A DNA stretch of 64,000 bases from JAYPWI01 sp964629575 (GTDB lineage Bacteria > Actinomycetota > Acidimicrobiia > Acidimicrobiales > Poriferisodalaceae): assembly GCA_964629575.1 (NCBI GenBank), contig CAZVUM010000019.1:6391-70390 (forward strand). The letters are read 5' to 3'. The first letter of the stretch is position 1, and each line of letters begins with the position of its first letter. The position numbers and the translations under genes are program-made. Under the pieces are notes generated by a model. The model was not told where the DNA came from and did no database searches. It saw nothing but the letters and a program-made list of their open reading frames with translations. Shown here piece after piece: positions 25,051-34,209 of this stretch.

Positions 25051-26028
25051 ATGAACGGGATTCTCGACGTCGATCTGCTCGCCTTCGAAAACGGCAGCTC
25101 AGCGGAGCGGGCGGCTGTGGTGGACGGTGTCATGCGAAGCCTCGCAACGGGGTTCGTCTACACCCGTCACGACGTGTCCGAAGGCCTGCTCGACGATGCC
25201 TACGACGTCCTGGGGCGCTTCTTCGCGATGTCGACCGAGGCGAAGAACCGGTGCGTCGTCGAGGGGTCGATGGGGCAATCCGGGTACACGGGTGTTCTCG
25301 TGGAGACAGCGGCCATTTCCGACACTCCGGATTGGAAGGAGATGCTCAACTGGGGAGGCCCACTGCAGCCCGGCCACCCCCTACGAGACAAGTACCCACA
25401 CCGCTACGGCGACCCCGTCTTCCCCGAAGAGTTGCCCGAGGCACGGGGCGTACTGGGAGAGTTCCACCGCAGGATCGTCGATCTGCAGACCCGCTTCATC
25501 CGCATCATCGCGGTCGGGCTCGGGGCCCACGAGAGCGTTTTCGACCAGATGCTGCGCAGCGGCGCCCACCTCACCCGAGCGATCCGATATCCCCCGATGA
25601 CCGAGGCGCCTGGGGCGGGAAGCGACGGTCACGTCTGGGCCGAGGAGCACGGCGACATCAACCTCATCACCGCGCTCCCCCGCGCGACTGCACGGGGGCT
25701 CCAGGTGAAGGTCGACGACGAATGGGTCGACGCCATTCCGCCCGACGACCACGTGATCATCAACACGGGAATCATGCTGGAGCACATGACCAACGGGCTG
25801 ATTCCCGTCGGCTGGCATCGGGTCGTCGCCGATCCAGCGCAGGCGGGCGACCGGCTGAGCGTCGTGCAGTTCTGCCACCCGACGCCGTGGACGATCCTGT
25901 CGCCGCTGCCATCCACGGTGACGCCGGCCAACCCGCTGCGCTACCCGTCGATCGCGGCCGCCGACCGTCTCGACGAGGTGCTCTGGGAGATCAATCTGGT
26001 GGAGGGCGGCCGCCGGGTCGCCGATTGA
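25051..26028 (+). CDS. 2-oxoglutarate/Fe(II)-dependent oxygenase (isopenicillin N synthase-like)
   Basis: 325 residues. The iron triad is visible as HxD in EEHGDINLIT and a distal His in VGWHRVV, followed by the oxoglutarate-binding RLS (DRLSVVQF). The N-terminal half has the IPNS/ACCO fold pattern (VYTRHDVSEGLLDDAYDVLGRFF, MGQSGYTG). Substrate unknown. It is convergent with the lipoprotein gene, separated by 24 bases with no visible feature. Confidence 0.88.
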   Translation: MNGILDVDLLAFENGSSAERAAVVDGVMRSLATGFVYTRHDVSEGLLDDAYDVLGRFFAMSTEAKNRCVVEGSMGQSGYTGVLVETAAISDTPDWKEMLNWGGPLQPGHPLRDKYPHRYGDPVFPEELPEARGVLGEFHRRIVDLQTRFIRIIAVGLGAHESVFDQMLRSGAHLTRAIRYPPMTEAPGAGSDGHVWAEEHGDINLITALPRATARGLQVKVDDEWVDAIPPDDHVIINTGIMLEHMTNGLIPVGWHRVVADPAQAGDRLSVVQFCHPTPWTILSPLPSTVTPANPLRYPSIAAADRLDEVLWEINLVEGGRRVAD

Positions 26029-26052
26029 GACCTTCGCCGATCCCGACCCGGC

Positions 26053-26604
26053 TCAGCCGCCCGCGGCCGTCCGCACCCTGAAATCCCCCGATCGGGTGTC
26101 GCTGATGCTGACGATGAGCGCTTCGGATGTGCCATCGGCCAGAGTGAGATCGCAATCGATCTCCTGGGTCTCATCCAGGATGAGGGGTGGCTTGCCGCAG
26201 TCCAGATCCGTAGCGGAGTAGGTGGCTCCAGTTTCGTCCGAGACGACGTCGGCAACCGCGTCCATCAGCAACCCCAGACCTTCGACGGTCACCAGGTTGA
26301 TGCTGTTGACGTCGATCGAATCCGACGTGATGAGCGCCTCCCAGCGGATCTCGTCGCCGCCCGCCGTCGAAGACAAGCAGGGGAACGTCGTGCCTTCCTC
26401 GTTGTCGGCCGGGATGTCGCACTCCGTGGCGTCGATACCGAGCGATCCGTCTTCGTTCAACGCGCGCACGATGTCGACCGCTCTGGCGCTCACCTCCTCG
26501 GGTGAGTCGGGTCCTCCGAAGCTGAAGGAGCAACCGACAGACAACGCCAACAGGGGCGCGACGAGCAGTGCGAGCGAGCCGGTCCGCAGTCGGAAACGAG
26601 ACAT
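26053..26604 (-). CDS. Putative lipoprotein
   Basis: 183 residues from an ATG at 26604, with GGGAGC upstream on the minus strand. The signal sequence ends in a lipobox (LALSVGC), so the mature protein probably starts at Cys24 and is membrane-anchored. The mature part has Cys residues in TECDIP, FPCLSS, DLDCGK and EIDCDL, which may form two disulfides. No known domain was recognised; the pattern recalls small actinobacterial DUF4333-like lipoproteins. It follows mtr by 14 bases on the same strand. Confidence 0.75.
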   Translation of the reverse strand: MSRFRLRTGSLALLVAPLLALSVGCSFSFGGPDSPEEVSARAVDIVRALNEDGSLGIDATECDIPADNEEGTTFPCLSSTAGGDEIRWEALITSDSIDVNSINLVTVEGLGLLMDAVADVVSDETGATYSATDLDCGKPPLILDETQEIDCDLTLADGTSEALIVSISDTRSGDFRVRTAAGG

Positions 26605-26618
26605 CGGTGCTCCCAGGT

Positions 26619-28010
26619 TCAGAGGTCCAGGAGGCAATTCTCCACCAGTTCGGTCAGCGCCGGATGGATGTAGAACTGGCCCGTCGCCATCTCATCGACC
26701 GTCTGGCCGAACTCCATGCCCTGGATCAACTGCTGAATCAGCGTCGATGCCTGCGGACCGATGATGTGAGCACCGAGGAGCTCCCGGGTCTCGGCGTGGG
26801 CGATCAGCTTGCAGAAGCTCTCGTCGTCCTCCATCGCCCATCCGTAGGCGACGGCGCCATAGTCCTTGGTCGCCACCGAGATCGGGAGCCCCTGCGCCCG
26901 AGCGGCCTCCTCGGTCAGCCCGACCGATGCCACCTGCGGGTGCCCGAAAACGGCGTGGGGCACGCAGCGATCGTCGACACTGCGCATCGGACCATCCGCC
27001 TGCCCCTCGGCGACGAGAAGGTTGTGCTGCAGCGCGCGGACCTCGGCATTGGCGAGGTGCTTCAGCTGATGGATGTTGGACAGGTCCCCGAAGGCCCAGA
27101 TCCCGTCGATCGAGGTCGAGAAGTGTTCGTCGACCAGCACCCGATGATCGTCGTGAGCGATCCCGGCCGCCTCCACGTCGAGGATGTCGCCGTTGGGGAT
27201 TCGTCCCGTGGCGAGCAGTAGGACGTCGCCGTCGACCTGCTCGGCGCGGCCCTCGCGAATGATCGCGACGTGAATCCCCTCGTCGTCCTGCCACACTCGC
27301 TCCACCTGGCTGCCGCACCTCAGGTCGAAGCGGCGCCCGTAGACCTCGGTGAACCGGTCGGAGATCTCCCGGTCTTCGATGCGAAGGAGCCGCTCGCCCC
27401 GGTTGATCATCGTGACGTGGCTGCCGAGGCCCCCGAACACGTGGCCCAGCTCCGAGGCGATGTAGCCGCCACCCAGCACGATGAGGCGCTCGGGTAGCGC
27501 GTCGAGCCGCATCACCGTGTCGGAGGTGTGGTAGCTGACCGATTCGAGGCCCTCGAAGGGTGGGATGAACGGTCGGGCACCCGCTCCCAGCACGATGTGG
27601 CGCCCAGAGACCTGCGCAGTGGCCCCGTCGGCGAGCGCCACGTCGAGCGTGCGTTCGCCCACGAACCGGCCCTCGCCCTTGAAGACGGTGATGTTGGGGC
27701 ATTCCTCGCCGATTCGGTACTCCTCGCCACCCGCGGCGATGGGATCGATCCGCCCGAAGACCCGATCACGGATCGCCGGCCAGTCGACGCTGTTGACCTG
27801 GGCGTCGACGCCGTAGCGGCTGGTCCCGCGCACCGACTCTGCCACGTCGGCCGAGTACACGAAGATCTTGGAGGGGATGCACCCCACGTTGAGGCAGGTG
27901 CCGCCGAACACACCCTTCTCGATGATCGCGATGTTCCAATCGTCGAACTCGGGACCAGGGATCGAGTTCCCCGAGCCGGTACCGACGATGACCAGATCAA
28001 ACTCCGCCAT
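26619..28010 (-). CDS. mtr: Mycothione reductase
   Basis: 463 residues from an ATG at 28010 (a TTG 12 bases upstream is an alternative start). It is a flavin disulfide reductase: FDLVIVGTGSGNS binds FAD, GGTCLNVGCIPSK holds the redox disulfide, LIVLGGGYIASELGHVF binds NADPH, and HPALTELVENCL gives the C-terminal His-Glu pair. The GTGSGNS start, lacking the usual 'GxGxGG' Gly, and the 'YIHPALTE' end match mycothione reductases rather than lipoamide dehydrogenases. It keeps mycothiol reduced in the cytoplasm, strong evidence for Actinomycetota. It would be the natural reductant supply for the ArsC-like selenoprotein and MsrB. Confidence 0.88.
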   Translation of the reverse strand: MAEFDLVIVGTGSGNSIPGPEFDDWNIAIIEKGVFGGTCLNVGCIPSKIFVYSADVAESVRGTSRYGVDAQVNSVDWPAIRDRVFGRIDPIAAGGEEYRIGEECPNITVFKGEGRFVGERTLDVALADGATAQVSGRHIVLGAGARPFIPPFEGLESVSYHTSDTVMRLDALPERLIVLGGGYIASELGHVFGGLGSHVTMINRGERLLRIEDREISDRFTEVYGRRFDLRCGSQVERVWQDDEGIHVAIIREGRAEQVDGDVLLLATGRIPNGDILDVEAAGIAHDDHRVLVDEHFSTSIDGIWAFGDLSNIHQLKHLANAEVRALQHNLLVAEGQADGPMRSVDDRCVPHAVFGHPQVASVGLTEEAARAQGLPISVATKDYGAVAYGWAMEDDESFCKLIAHAETRELLGAHIIGPQASTLIQQLIQGMEFGQTVDEMATGQFYIHPALTELVENCLLDL

Positions 28011-28052
28011 GGGGTGATTCAACCACGCTCAGCCAGCATCCGGACCGTGACG

Positions 28053-28580
28053 ATGATGCAATCGCGCTGTGTCAGACTCCGCAGCGCTATGGGAGTTCCT
28101 CTGAGCAGGGCTGCTGTGTCGATGGTGCTCGGCTTGGCACTCGCGTCGTGCACCTCGTCCAACCTCGACGTCGAGCGGCCGGACGTCCTCCCTCCCGCGA
28201 CGACCGTCGCCATCGATCCCGGTGTGTCGCCCGATCAGGTCTTCGTTCCGGGGACCGAGGTGGACCTGCCCCTCAATTGGCCTGTGGATCTCCCACCACC
28301 AGAGGGTTCGCAGCTCTGGCAGGTCCTCGACCAGAGTTCGACGCGAACTCCACAGACCGTGTCGTTCTTCCTGCTGCCTGGGCAGTCCGTCGAGTCGGCT
28401 GCCGATGCGCTACGGAGCGACGCCGAAGCCAACGGTCTCACCATCAGGGCCACCGAAACGGCCAACGGACCGGACTGGATCGTCGACAGCACGCCGATGG
28501 CAACTCTGAGTTTCCGCAGGACGGAGTCCGGCACGTCTGTGGTCGTGGTGGTGCCCGTGCCGGATGCTGCGACCCGCTAA
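28053..28580 (+). CDS. Putative lipoprotein, small
   Basis: 175 residues from ATG 28053 (GTG 28047 and ATG 28089 are alternatives). Basic start, hydrophobic stretch, then lipobox LALASC. The mature domain has a PLPLNWPVDLPP-type segment followed by a beta-rich fold (LTIRATETANGPDWIV, TLSFRRTESGTSVVVVVPVP). No family was recognised. It ends convergently and overlaps the stop of the DUF4012 gene by 4 bases. It diverges from mtr across 42 bases. Confidence 0.7.
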   Translation: MMQSRCVRLRSAMGVPLSRAAVSMVLGLALASCTSSNLDVERPDVLPPATTVAIDPGVSPDQVFVPGTEVDLPLNWPVDLPPPEGSQLWQVLDQSSTRTPQTVSFFLLPGQSVESAADALRSDAEANGLTIRATETANGPDWIVDSTPMATLSFRRTESGTSVVVVVPVPDAATR

Positions 28581-30514
28581 GGAGAGTCGCCGCTCAGCTC
28601 CTGGAGATCAACAGTAACGCTCCGGTCTGAAGGCCATCCGTTCACCCACTGGATCCCATTCCACGAGGGGTCGGGGAGGATCTCCAACGTGTTGCTCGAC
28701 GAGGCGAGCTCGAAGCTCAGGCTGACGATCCGCTGCCGCCCCGGTTCGACTCTCACGACCATGGCGATGGTCTGCTTGGGACCATCAGCACCGGACACGA
28801 CCGGGCGACTCGAGTCGCGGTCGGCCAGCAGACGGAATCGCTCTGCGTTGATCCGTGGTGCCTCGCCGCCGGCGCCTGTGATCGTCACGGCAGTGGCGTC
28901 ACCGGGAACGGAGAACGAGACGATGCCGACGTAGGTGCCACGGGGAGCCGAGACGGTCCCTACCACGCTGTCGGGCTGACCGCCGGGAACGGCGTTGTTC
29001 AGGTTCACATCGACGTGGATGCGGCGCCGACCGCCCGAGCTCTCGACACTCAGCTGTGCCTCTGTCCGGAGGAACCAATCCAGCTTGCTCGCCGCGTGGT
29101 TCGCAACAGAGACGTGGAGGGAATCCTCAGATGGATCGCCGTCGGCTCCCATGGTCTGCCACGCAGCCAGCTGCTGTGCGTGCGGCGACCACATCATGAT
29201 CCGACGAGCACGCACAGCGTCGACGACCACGGACAGGATCTCCTCATCCTGAAGACCGCGTTCGGTGATCTCGGAGAACAGCGCGACCGCAAACTCCCCG
29301 AGACGCTCATTGCGCTCATCGGCGCCACCCACGAACTGATATTGGCCGTTGGCCAAGAACTCCCGCGCCGAGGCGGCGTCGTGCGTCACGCCGTCGACAG
29401 TCACGTGACCCACGACGCCGACGAGATCAGCGACGGCTTGCGAGTCGATACTGATAACGCCGTCGACCGGGAGTGGGCCGATCTGGCGCCAGTACGCCGC
29501 CGCCTGACGGGCGACGACGGGGAATCTCGGCGTCAGGGCGATGTTTTCCCACAGCCGCTCAGGGTGGAGCCAGCTCCAGTTCCGTGCCAGATCCTCGTCG
29601 ACGATGCGCACCGTTCCCGGCGCAGGGGTCACGTCGTGGGACGGTTGAACGCTGTCGAGGAAGAGCGATCCGTCGGCCGCCGTCGTGAGAATTCCCACCT
29701 GGAGGATCATCCCCATGCCGACACGCATTTCTGATGGGTTGGCCGCCACCACGAGGTAACGGCCTTGCTCGAAGAAGCCGGCGGCGCCGCGGGCCAACCG
29801 ACGAGCGTCCTCGAGCGAATCCAATGCGACGTTGATCTCGGTGGCGAGGAGGTCGCGATGGCGAGCGAGAGTAGCGAGCAGGCCGTTGCTCGGGCCGAGG
29901 TTGATCGAAAGCAACTCCCGTTGGACCCCCTGGAACACCTGATCCAAATCCGCCATCACCTGAGGTACATCACCTCCCCCGTCGAGCTCCGCGAACGCCG
30001 CGTCCAGCGCCTCTACCGCCTCGAGCAGCGACCGTCCCGCCGTTTCGCCGCTCGCCACCAAACTCCGGGACGAGTCGAGCTGGCTGGAGATGAAAGGAAC
30101 GCCGCGGAACGGGAAGAGAAACGGCGAATCCAAGGCCTTGCTGGCCCTGGCCAGCCGGGCCGTCGCGTCATTGAGCTGGTCGGCGAGCAGATCGAAGTCC
30201 GACGTCGCTGGATCGAGGCTGTCCCGCCCTGTCTGCACCGCTGACCGGGCCGCTCGGGCCTCGCTCACGCCGACGTATGCGCTGTAGCCGGCCCCCAGAG
30301 CCCACAGAACGAAGATGCTCCCGCACGTGATCAAGATCCAACGGCGCCGCTGACGCCGACGTCGGAGGCGGGATTCTCGACGGGATCCACTCGGCGACGG
30401 CCCGCGTCCATGAGCCGAAGCAGTGGGGCTGTCGCCGAGCGCCACCTCGAATGCCGAGATGGGCGGGCCGTCCGCGCCTAGCCGGCCCACACCAACGGGC
30501 GACGGTCGCGCCAC
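28577..30514 (-). CDS. DUF4012 membrane-anchored protein
   Basis: 645 residues. A basic Arg-rich N-terminal tail is followed by one transmembrane helix (WILITCGSIFVLWALGAGYSAYVG). The rest lies outside the cell: a helical region, then FFEQGRYLVVAANPSEMRVGMGMI and the DUF4012 pattern with VDGVISIDSQAVADLVGVVG and AREFLANGQYQFVG. In some actinobacteria DUF4012 proteins sit with surface-polysaccharide genes; here it lies between an amidase and a lipoprotein gene. The GTG at 30514 overlaps the amidase stop by 37 bases; the GTG at 30490 would reduce that. Confidence 0.8.
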   Translation of the reverse strand: MARPSPVGVGRLGADGPPISAFEVALGDSPTASAHGRGPSPSGSRRESRLRRRRQRRRWILITCGSIFVLWALGAGYSAYVGVSEARAARSAVQTGRDSLDPATSDFDLLADQLNDATARLARASKALDSPFLFPFRGVPFISSQLDSSRSLVASGETAGRSLLEAVEALDAAFAELDGGGDVPQVMADLDQVFQGVQRELLSINLGPSNGLLATLARHRDLLATEINVALDSLEDARRLARGAAGFFEQGRYLVVAANPSEMRVGMGMILQVGILTTAADGSLFLDSVQPSHDVTPAPGTVRIVDEDLARNWSWLHPERLWENIALTPRFPVVARQAAAYWRQIGPLPVDGVISIDSQAVADLVGVVGHVTVDGVTHDAASAREFLANGQYQFVGGADERNERLGEFAVALFSEITERGLQDEEILSVVVDAVRARRIMMWSPHAQQLAAWQTMGADGDPSEDSLHVSVANHAASKLDWFLRTEAQLSVESSGGRRRIHVDVNLNNAVPGGQPDSVVGTVSAPRGTYVGIVSFSVPGDATAVTITGAGGEAPRINAERFRLLADRDSSRPVVSGADGPKQTIAMVVRVEPGRQRIVSLSFELASSSNTLEILPDPSWNGIQWVNGWPSDRSVTVDLQELSGDSP

Positions 30515-31902
30515 GGGAGCTCGGCCTCACACGTGCTTGCGAGTCGGAGCAGCAGATCCTCTCGGCCCATTCCGGCCACGAACTGAGTGCCTACGGGGAG
30601 ACCGTCCTCTGTCCAGTGCAATGGCACCGAGATCGCCGGGTGGCCGGTGACGTTGAAGGGGAGGGTGAAGCGGCCAATCCGCCCGTACAAACGACCGATG
30701 CGCCACGGCAGATCGGGATCGGGTTCGACGTCCTCGATCGGGAGCGGAGGCGTTCCGGCCGTCGGCGTGACGAGCACATCGAACCGCCTCATCCACTCAC
30801 ACACGTCGGCGGACCAGATCTGCTGGCGGTCCTGGGCATCGAATAGCTCCGCGGCGGTCAGCGCACTGCCCCGCTCCGCGGACGCCCAGTTGTACGGGTC
30901 GACCTCGTCCTGGGTGAGCGGGCGGCCGAGCGCTTCGCCCAGCATGTTGACGCGGTGTCGGATACCCGCCATCCACAGCTGACCATTGACCCGACCATCA
31001 CCACCGAAGAGGACATCGCCAGTGACCGGCTCGACATGGTGACCCGCCTGCTCGAGCAGCTCGGCGCCGATCTCCGCGGCCCGGACGCACTCCGGGTCCA
31101 CCTCGTACTCGCCACCTTCGACGAGCAGACCGACGCGCAGGCCGCCAGGCAGCTCCGCGCCGACCTCGGCCGAGAAGGGCCGTTCGGGCGGGGGGAGGTG
31201 ATAGAGATCGCCCGGCATGTGTCCGTGGGTCGCGTCGAGAACCGCTGCTGTATCGCGAACGGTGCGCGACACCACGAGCTCGGACACGAGTCGGCTCGCC
31301 GAGGTCGGCATCGGCTGACGTCCCCGTGTCGTCTTGAGGCCGACGAGACCGTTCCACCCGGCGGGGAGTCTGGTCGAGCCGCCCCCGTCGTTGGCATGTG
31401 CCACCGGCACCATGCCAGACGCCACCGCAGCGGCAGCGCCGCCAGATGAGCCGGCCGGTGATCGCTCCGGATCCCAGGGGTTGCGTGCCGGCCCGTATGC
31501 CTTCGATTGGGTCACGGGCACGGTTCCCAGCTCGGGGAGATTGGTCTTGCCCAGTGTCACCAGCCCGGCGGCTCGAAATCGGGCTCCGAGCTCCGTGTCG
31601 CCGTCGGACATGTGGCCCGCCGCTTTGAGCGCCCGATTTCCGAGGTGGTTGGGCGTCCCTGCCTGGGTTGCCCCGATGTCCTTCAGCAGGAAGGGCACTC
31701 CCCGCAGCGGGCCGCCGGGAAGCGTTGCGGCGGCTTCGGCGCGAGCCTCGTCGTAGCGGGTCATGATCACGGCGTTGAGCTCGGGATTCAGCCGCTCGAT
31801 CCGTTCGATCGCGGCGTCGACGAGCTCGCTGGCAGTCACCTCGCCGCGACGGACGAGATCCGCCTGGCCGACGGCGTCGACATCGACGAACGAGTTGCTC
31901 AT
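30478..31902 (-). CDS. Amidase (amidase signature family)
   Basis: 474 residues from an ATG at 31902 preceded by GGAGGA. It has the amidase-signature core: the catalytic Lys in PFLLKDIG and the Gly/Ser-rich SPAGSSGGAAAAVASG with the cis-Ser, then ANDGGGSTRLPAGWNGLVGLK with the nucleophilic Ser. This is a complete Ser-cisSer-Lys triad. The usual 'GTDGGGSIR' is 'ANDGGGSTR' here. Substrates of such amidases range from short amides to aryl amides; not specified. Confidence 0.9.
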   Translation of the reverse strand: MSNSFVDVDAVGQADLVRRGEVTASELVDAAIERIERLNPELNAVIMTRYDEARAEAAATLPGGPLRGVPFLLKDIGATQAGTPNHLGNRALKAAGHMSDGDTELGARFRAAGLVTLGKTNLPELGTVPVTQSKAYGPARNPWDPERSPAGSSGGAAAAVASGMVPVAHANDGGGSTRLPAGWNGLVGLKTTRGRQPMPTSASRLVSELVVSRTVRDTAAVLDATHGHMPGDLYHLPPPERPFSAEVGAELPGGLRVGLLVEGGEYEVDPECVRAAEIGAELLEQAGHHVEPVTGDVLFGGDGRVNGQLWMAGIRHRVNMLGEALGRPLTQDEVDPYNWASAERGSALTAAELFDAQDRQQIWSADVCEWMRRFDVLVTPTAGTPPLPIEDVEPDPDLPWRIGRLYGRIGRFTLPFNVTGHPAISVPLHWTEDGLPVGTQFVAGMGREDLLLRLASTCEAELPWRDRRPLVWAG

Positions 31903-31969
31903 GAGGGGTCCTCCGTTGCCGTGGCTGGCTCCAACGCCCGAGTCTCGCGTGCGTTGCCCGCTTCCGGGT

Positions 31970-32848
31970 TCATGGCGTCTCGACCTCGATCGCACCGGCG
32001 AGCGCCGCAGTCAGGTCGCTGAGCCACTGGTCCTCTGGCTGGTGATGGCTGTCGACGACGATCACGTGCGCGCCGCCGTCGACCGTCGCCAGCACCCGCC
32101 GGACGCCGTTCTCACTGTGGGACTGCCCGATGCGGGCGGAGCGCCCGTCGATCCGAACCGCGGCCTGGACGTCGGACTCGGCGAAGCGTCCGAAGAACAC
32201 CGTCGCCACCTGCTCCTCGAAGGTGCTGAAGTCGTGCCTGTCCCAGAGCTGGATATCGATGGACTTCGGGAAGATCTGAAACTCCTCGAACTCCGATTCG
32301 GGCTGAGTGAGCGTGATGGTCAAGCGGCCGTCCGGGGCGATGTCCTCGCCGAGCAGCCAGCCAGACGGCGACACGAACGAGAAAACGGTGACGCCCGACT
32401 CGGTCTCGTGCGACAGCTCGATCCGGCTGGTCTCGGGCGCCGGGGGTCGACCGACCGCCGCGACGAGCGACTCGGCGTCTGCAGGGACCGGCGGCGAGGT
32501 TGGAGGTGCGGTGGCTGGCGGAGGGGCGGTGGTCGCCGCGGCAGCGCTTGTCTGCGGAGAGGCTGTCTGCGGAGAGGTCGTCTGTGGAGAGGTTGTCTGG
32601 GGAGACGTCGTCTGCGCCGGCGCCACGCTGGTGGGCGCTGTCGTGGGCAGCGCTGTGCTGGACGGCTCGGTTGTCGACAGCACAGTGGCGGCCGGAGGGT
32701 TCGCTGTCGAGTCAGACGACCGCGACAGCCACACCGCGATCCCGCCCGCAGCGATGGCGACGAAGACCGCGGCGAGCACGACTGCGCGCCCCGACACTCG
32801 CGGCTCGCTGATGATGTCGTTGGCGGCGGGCGGGCCCTCCTGGGTCAC
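31970..32848 (-). CDS. Membrane-anchored protein with Thr/Pro/Ser-rich stalk
   Basis: 292 residues from a GTG at 32848 overlapping the serine hydrolase stop. One transmembrane helix (VVLAAVFVAIAAGGIAVWLS) is followed by a low-complexity Thr/Ser/Pro/Ala stalk of about 70 residues containing four tandem TTSPQ-like pentapeptides. A soluble C-terminal domain of about 130 residues follows (FSFVSPSGWLLGEDI, FQIFPKSIDIQLWDRHDF, QHSENGVRRVLATVDGG). The stalk resembles O-mannosylated linkers. No enzymatic motif is visible. Translationally coupled to the serine hydrolase. Confidence 0.7.
   Translation of the reverse strand: MTQEGPPAANDIISEPRVSGRAVVLAAVFVAIAAGGIAVWLSRSSDSTANPPAATVLSTTEPSSTALPTTAPTSVAPAQTTSPQTTSPQTTSPQTASPQTSAAAATTAPPPATAPPTSPPVPADAESLVAAVGRPPAPETSRIELSHETESGVTVFSFVSPSGWLLGEDIAPDGRLTITLTQPESEFEEFQIFPKSIDIQLWDRHDFSTFEEQVATVFFGRFAESDVQAAVRIDGRSARIGQSHSENGVRRVLATVDGGAHVIVVDSHHQPEDQWLSDLTAALAGAIEVETP
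32550..32609 (-). repeat. Four copies of a 15-bp in-frame repeat (TTSPQ stalk)
   Basis: Units begin at 32550, 32565, 32580 and 32595 on the plus strand, each like GTCTGCGGAGAGGTC, with a further partial unit. On the minus strand they encode Thr-Ser-Pro-Gln-Thr repeats. Differences between units are mostly silent or third-base changes. Confidence 0.85.
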
Positions 32849-34077
32849 ACCAGGGCCTGATACACGAGCGCCTTCAGTTCGGGCCGCAGGGGGTGGGTGC
32901 TCGAGGGCAGGAGCTGGGTGAGAAACACCACCGTGATGTCCTCGACCGGATCGACCCAGAACGCCGTGGACGCGGCACCACCCCAGGCGAACTCGCCGCG
33001 TTGGGAGAGCACCTGGGTCTTGGCCGGGTCGATCACCACCGAGAAGCCGAGCCCGAAGCCGACACCATCGAAGGCGGCCTCGGAGAACAGGGCGCGGCCA
33101 AATGCGGTGAGGTCCACACCTCCGGGGAGATGGTTCGACGCCATGTAGTCGAGTGTCTTGCGCCCGATGATCCGCTGCCCGTCGAGCTCTCCGCCGCCAC
33201 GGAGAGCCTGGGTGAAGCGGTGGTAGTCGTGCATGGTCGACACGAGCCCGCCGCCACCGGAGAGGATCTTGGGGCTGCGCAGGTACGCAGACGTCTGCGG
33301 ATCGTCGAGGAGTTTGGCCGACTTGTCGGCACCGGACGGGCGGTAGTTGGCCGCAAAGCGGTCGGCTTGGTCCTGCGTGACCTCGAACGACGTCTCGCTC
33401 ATTGCGAGCGGGCCCAAGATGTGCTGGTCGAAGTACTCCGCGAGCGACATGCCGCTGATGACCTCGACGACCCGGCCCAACACGTCGGTGCTGTAGCTGT
33501 AATTCCACTCGGTGCCCGGGTCGAAGAGGAGCGGCAGCCCTGCGAGCGCGTCGCACGTCTCCTGCAGGTCGCCTGGAGCTCCCCAGTTGAAGCCGTTCTC
33601 CCGATAGATCTCGTCCACGAAGTTGGCCATGTGAAAGTCGTACGTGAGACCGCTCATGTGGGTGAGCAGGTCGTGCACCGTGATCTCTCGCGCCGGCTCG
33701 CGCGTCTGGTACTCGATGGCGTTGCCCGACGCGAACACTCGGGCGTCGGCAAAGCTCGGGATCCACCGTGAGATCGGGTCCTTCAGCTGGAAGTGGCCCT
33801 GCTCGTACAGCTGCATCGCGGCGATCGATGTGATCGGCTTCGACATCGAGTAGATGCGGTACACGGTGTCATCGGTGACGGGCGCGCTGCGCTCGATGTC
33901 GCGCATGCCGTAGGTGTCCTTGTATGCGATCTTGCCGCCCCTGGTGACAACCACGTAGGTGCCGGGCAGCCGGCCGTCGTCGACGTAGCGGTGAAGGTGG
34001 GTCCCGATCCGTTCCAACCGGGTTCCGTCGAACCCCACCTCGCCTGGATCGACCTCGACCTCGACTGTTCCCGCCAT
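32845..34077 (-). CDS. Serine hydrolase of the beta-lactamase/DD-peptidase-like (class C) family
   Basis: 410 residues, no signal peptide. The active-site SxxK is in YSMSKPITSIAAMQLYEQG, and the second motif position reads EWNYSYSTD (Tyr of YxN, Asn replaced). The rest shows the esterase/AmpC fold with GMRDIE, DLLTHMSGLTYDF and PDA/HHLPGG-like C-terminal turns. Members are usually esterases or peptidases rather than true beta-lactamases. It is followed by the anchored Thr/Pro-rich gene with overlapping start and stop. Confidence 0.88.
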   Translation of the reverse strand: MAGTVEVEVDPGEVGFDGTRLERIGTHLHRYVDDGRLPGTYVVVTRGGKIAYKDTYGMRDIERSAPVTDDTVYRIYSMSKPITSIAAMQLYEQGHFQLKDPISRWIPSFADARVFASGNAIEYQTREPAREITVHDLLTHMSGLTYDFHMANFVDEIYRENGFNWGAPGDLQETCDALAGLPLLFDPGTEWNYSYSTDVLGRVVEVISGMSLAEYFDQHILGPLAMSETSFEVTQDQADRFAANYRPSGADKSAKLLDDPQTSAYLRSPKILSGGGGLVSTMHDYHRFTQALRGGGELDGQRIIGRKTLDYMASNHLPGGVDLTAFGRALFSEAAFDGVGFGLGFSVVIDPAKTQVLSQRGEFAWGGAASTAFWVDPVEDITVVFLTQLLPSSTHPLRPELKALVYQALV

Positions 34078-34209
34078 GGGTGTTCTCCGTTCCCCCGGCT
34101 GTCACTCGGCACGTCGCCGGCCACGTCTCCGGTTACTGTCGCCGGACGAGGGTAGGTGATATCGGGCATGTGGGTGGACGGGTCCGGGGGGTGCGAAGAT
34201 GACGCCTCG

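Noticed and set aside
33770..34077. Long minus-strand frame (31970-33766) read as one 598-residue protein
   Set aside because: Its first half is antisense-frame shadow of the serine hydrolase; only the part from GTG 32848 has protein-like features (membrane helix, stalk, folded domain).
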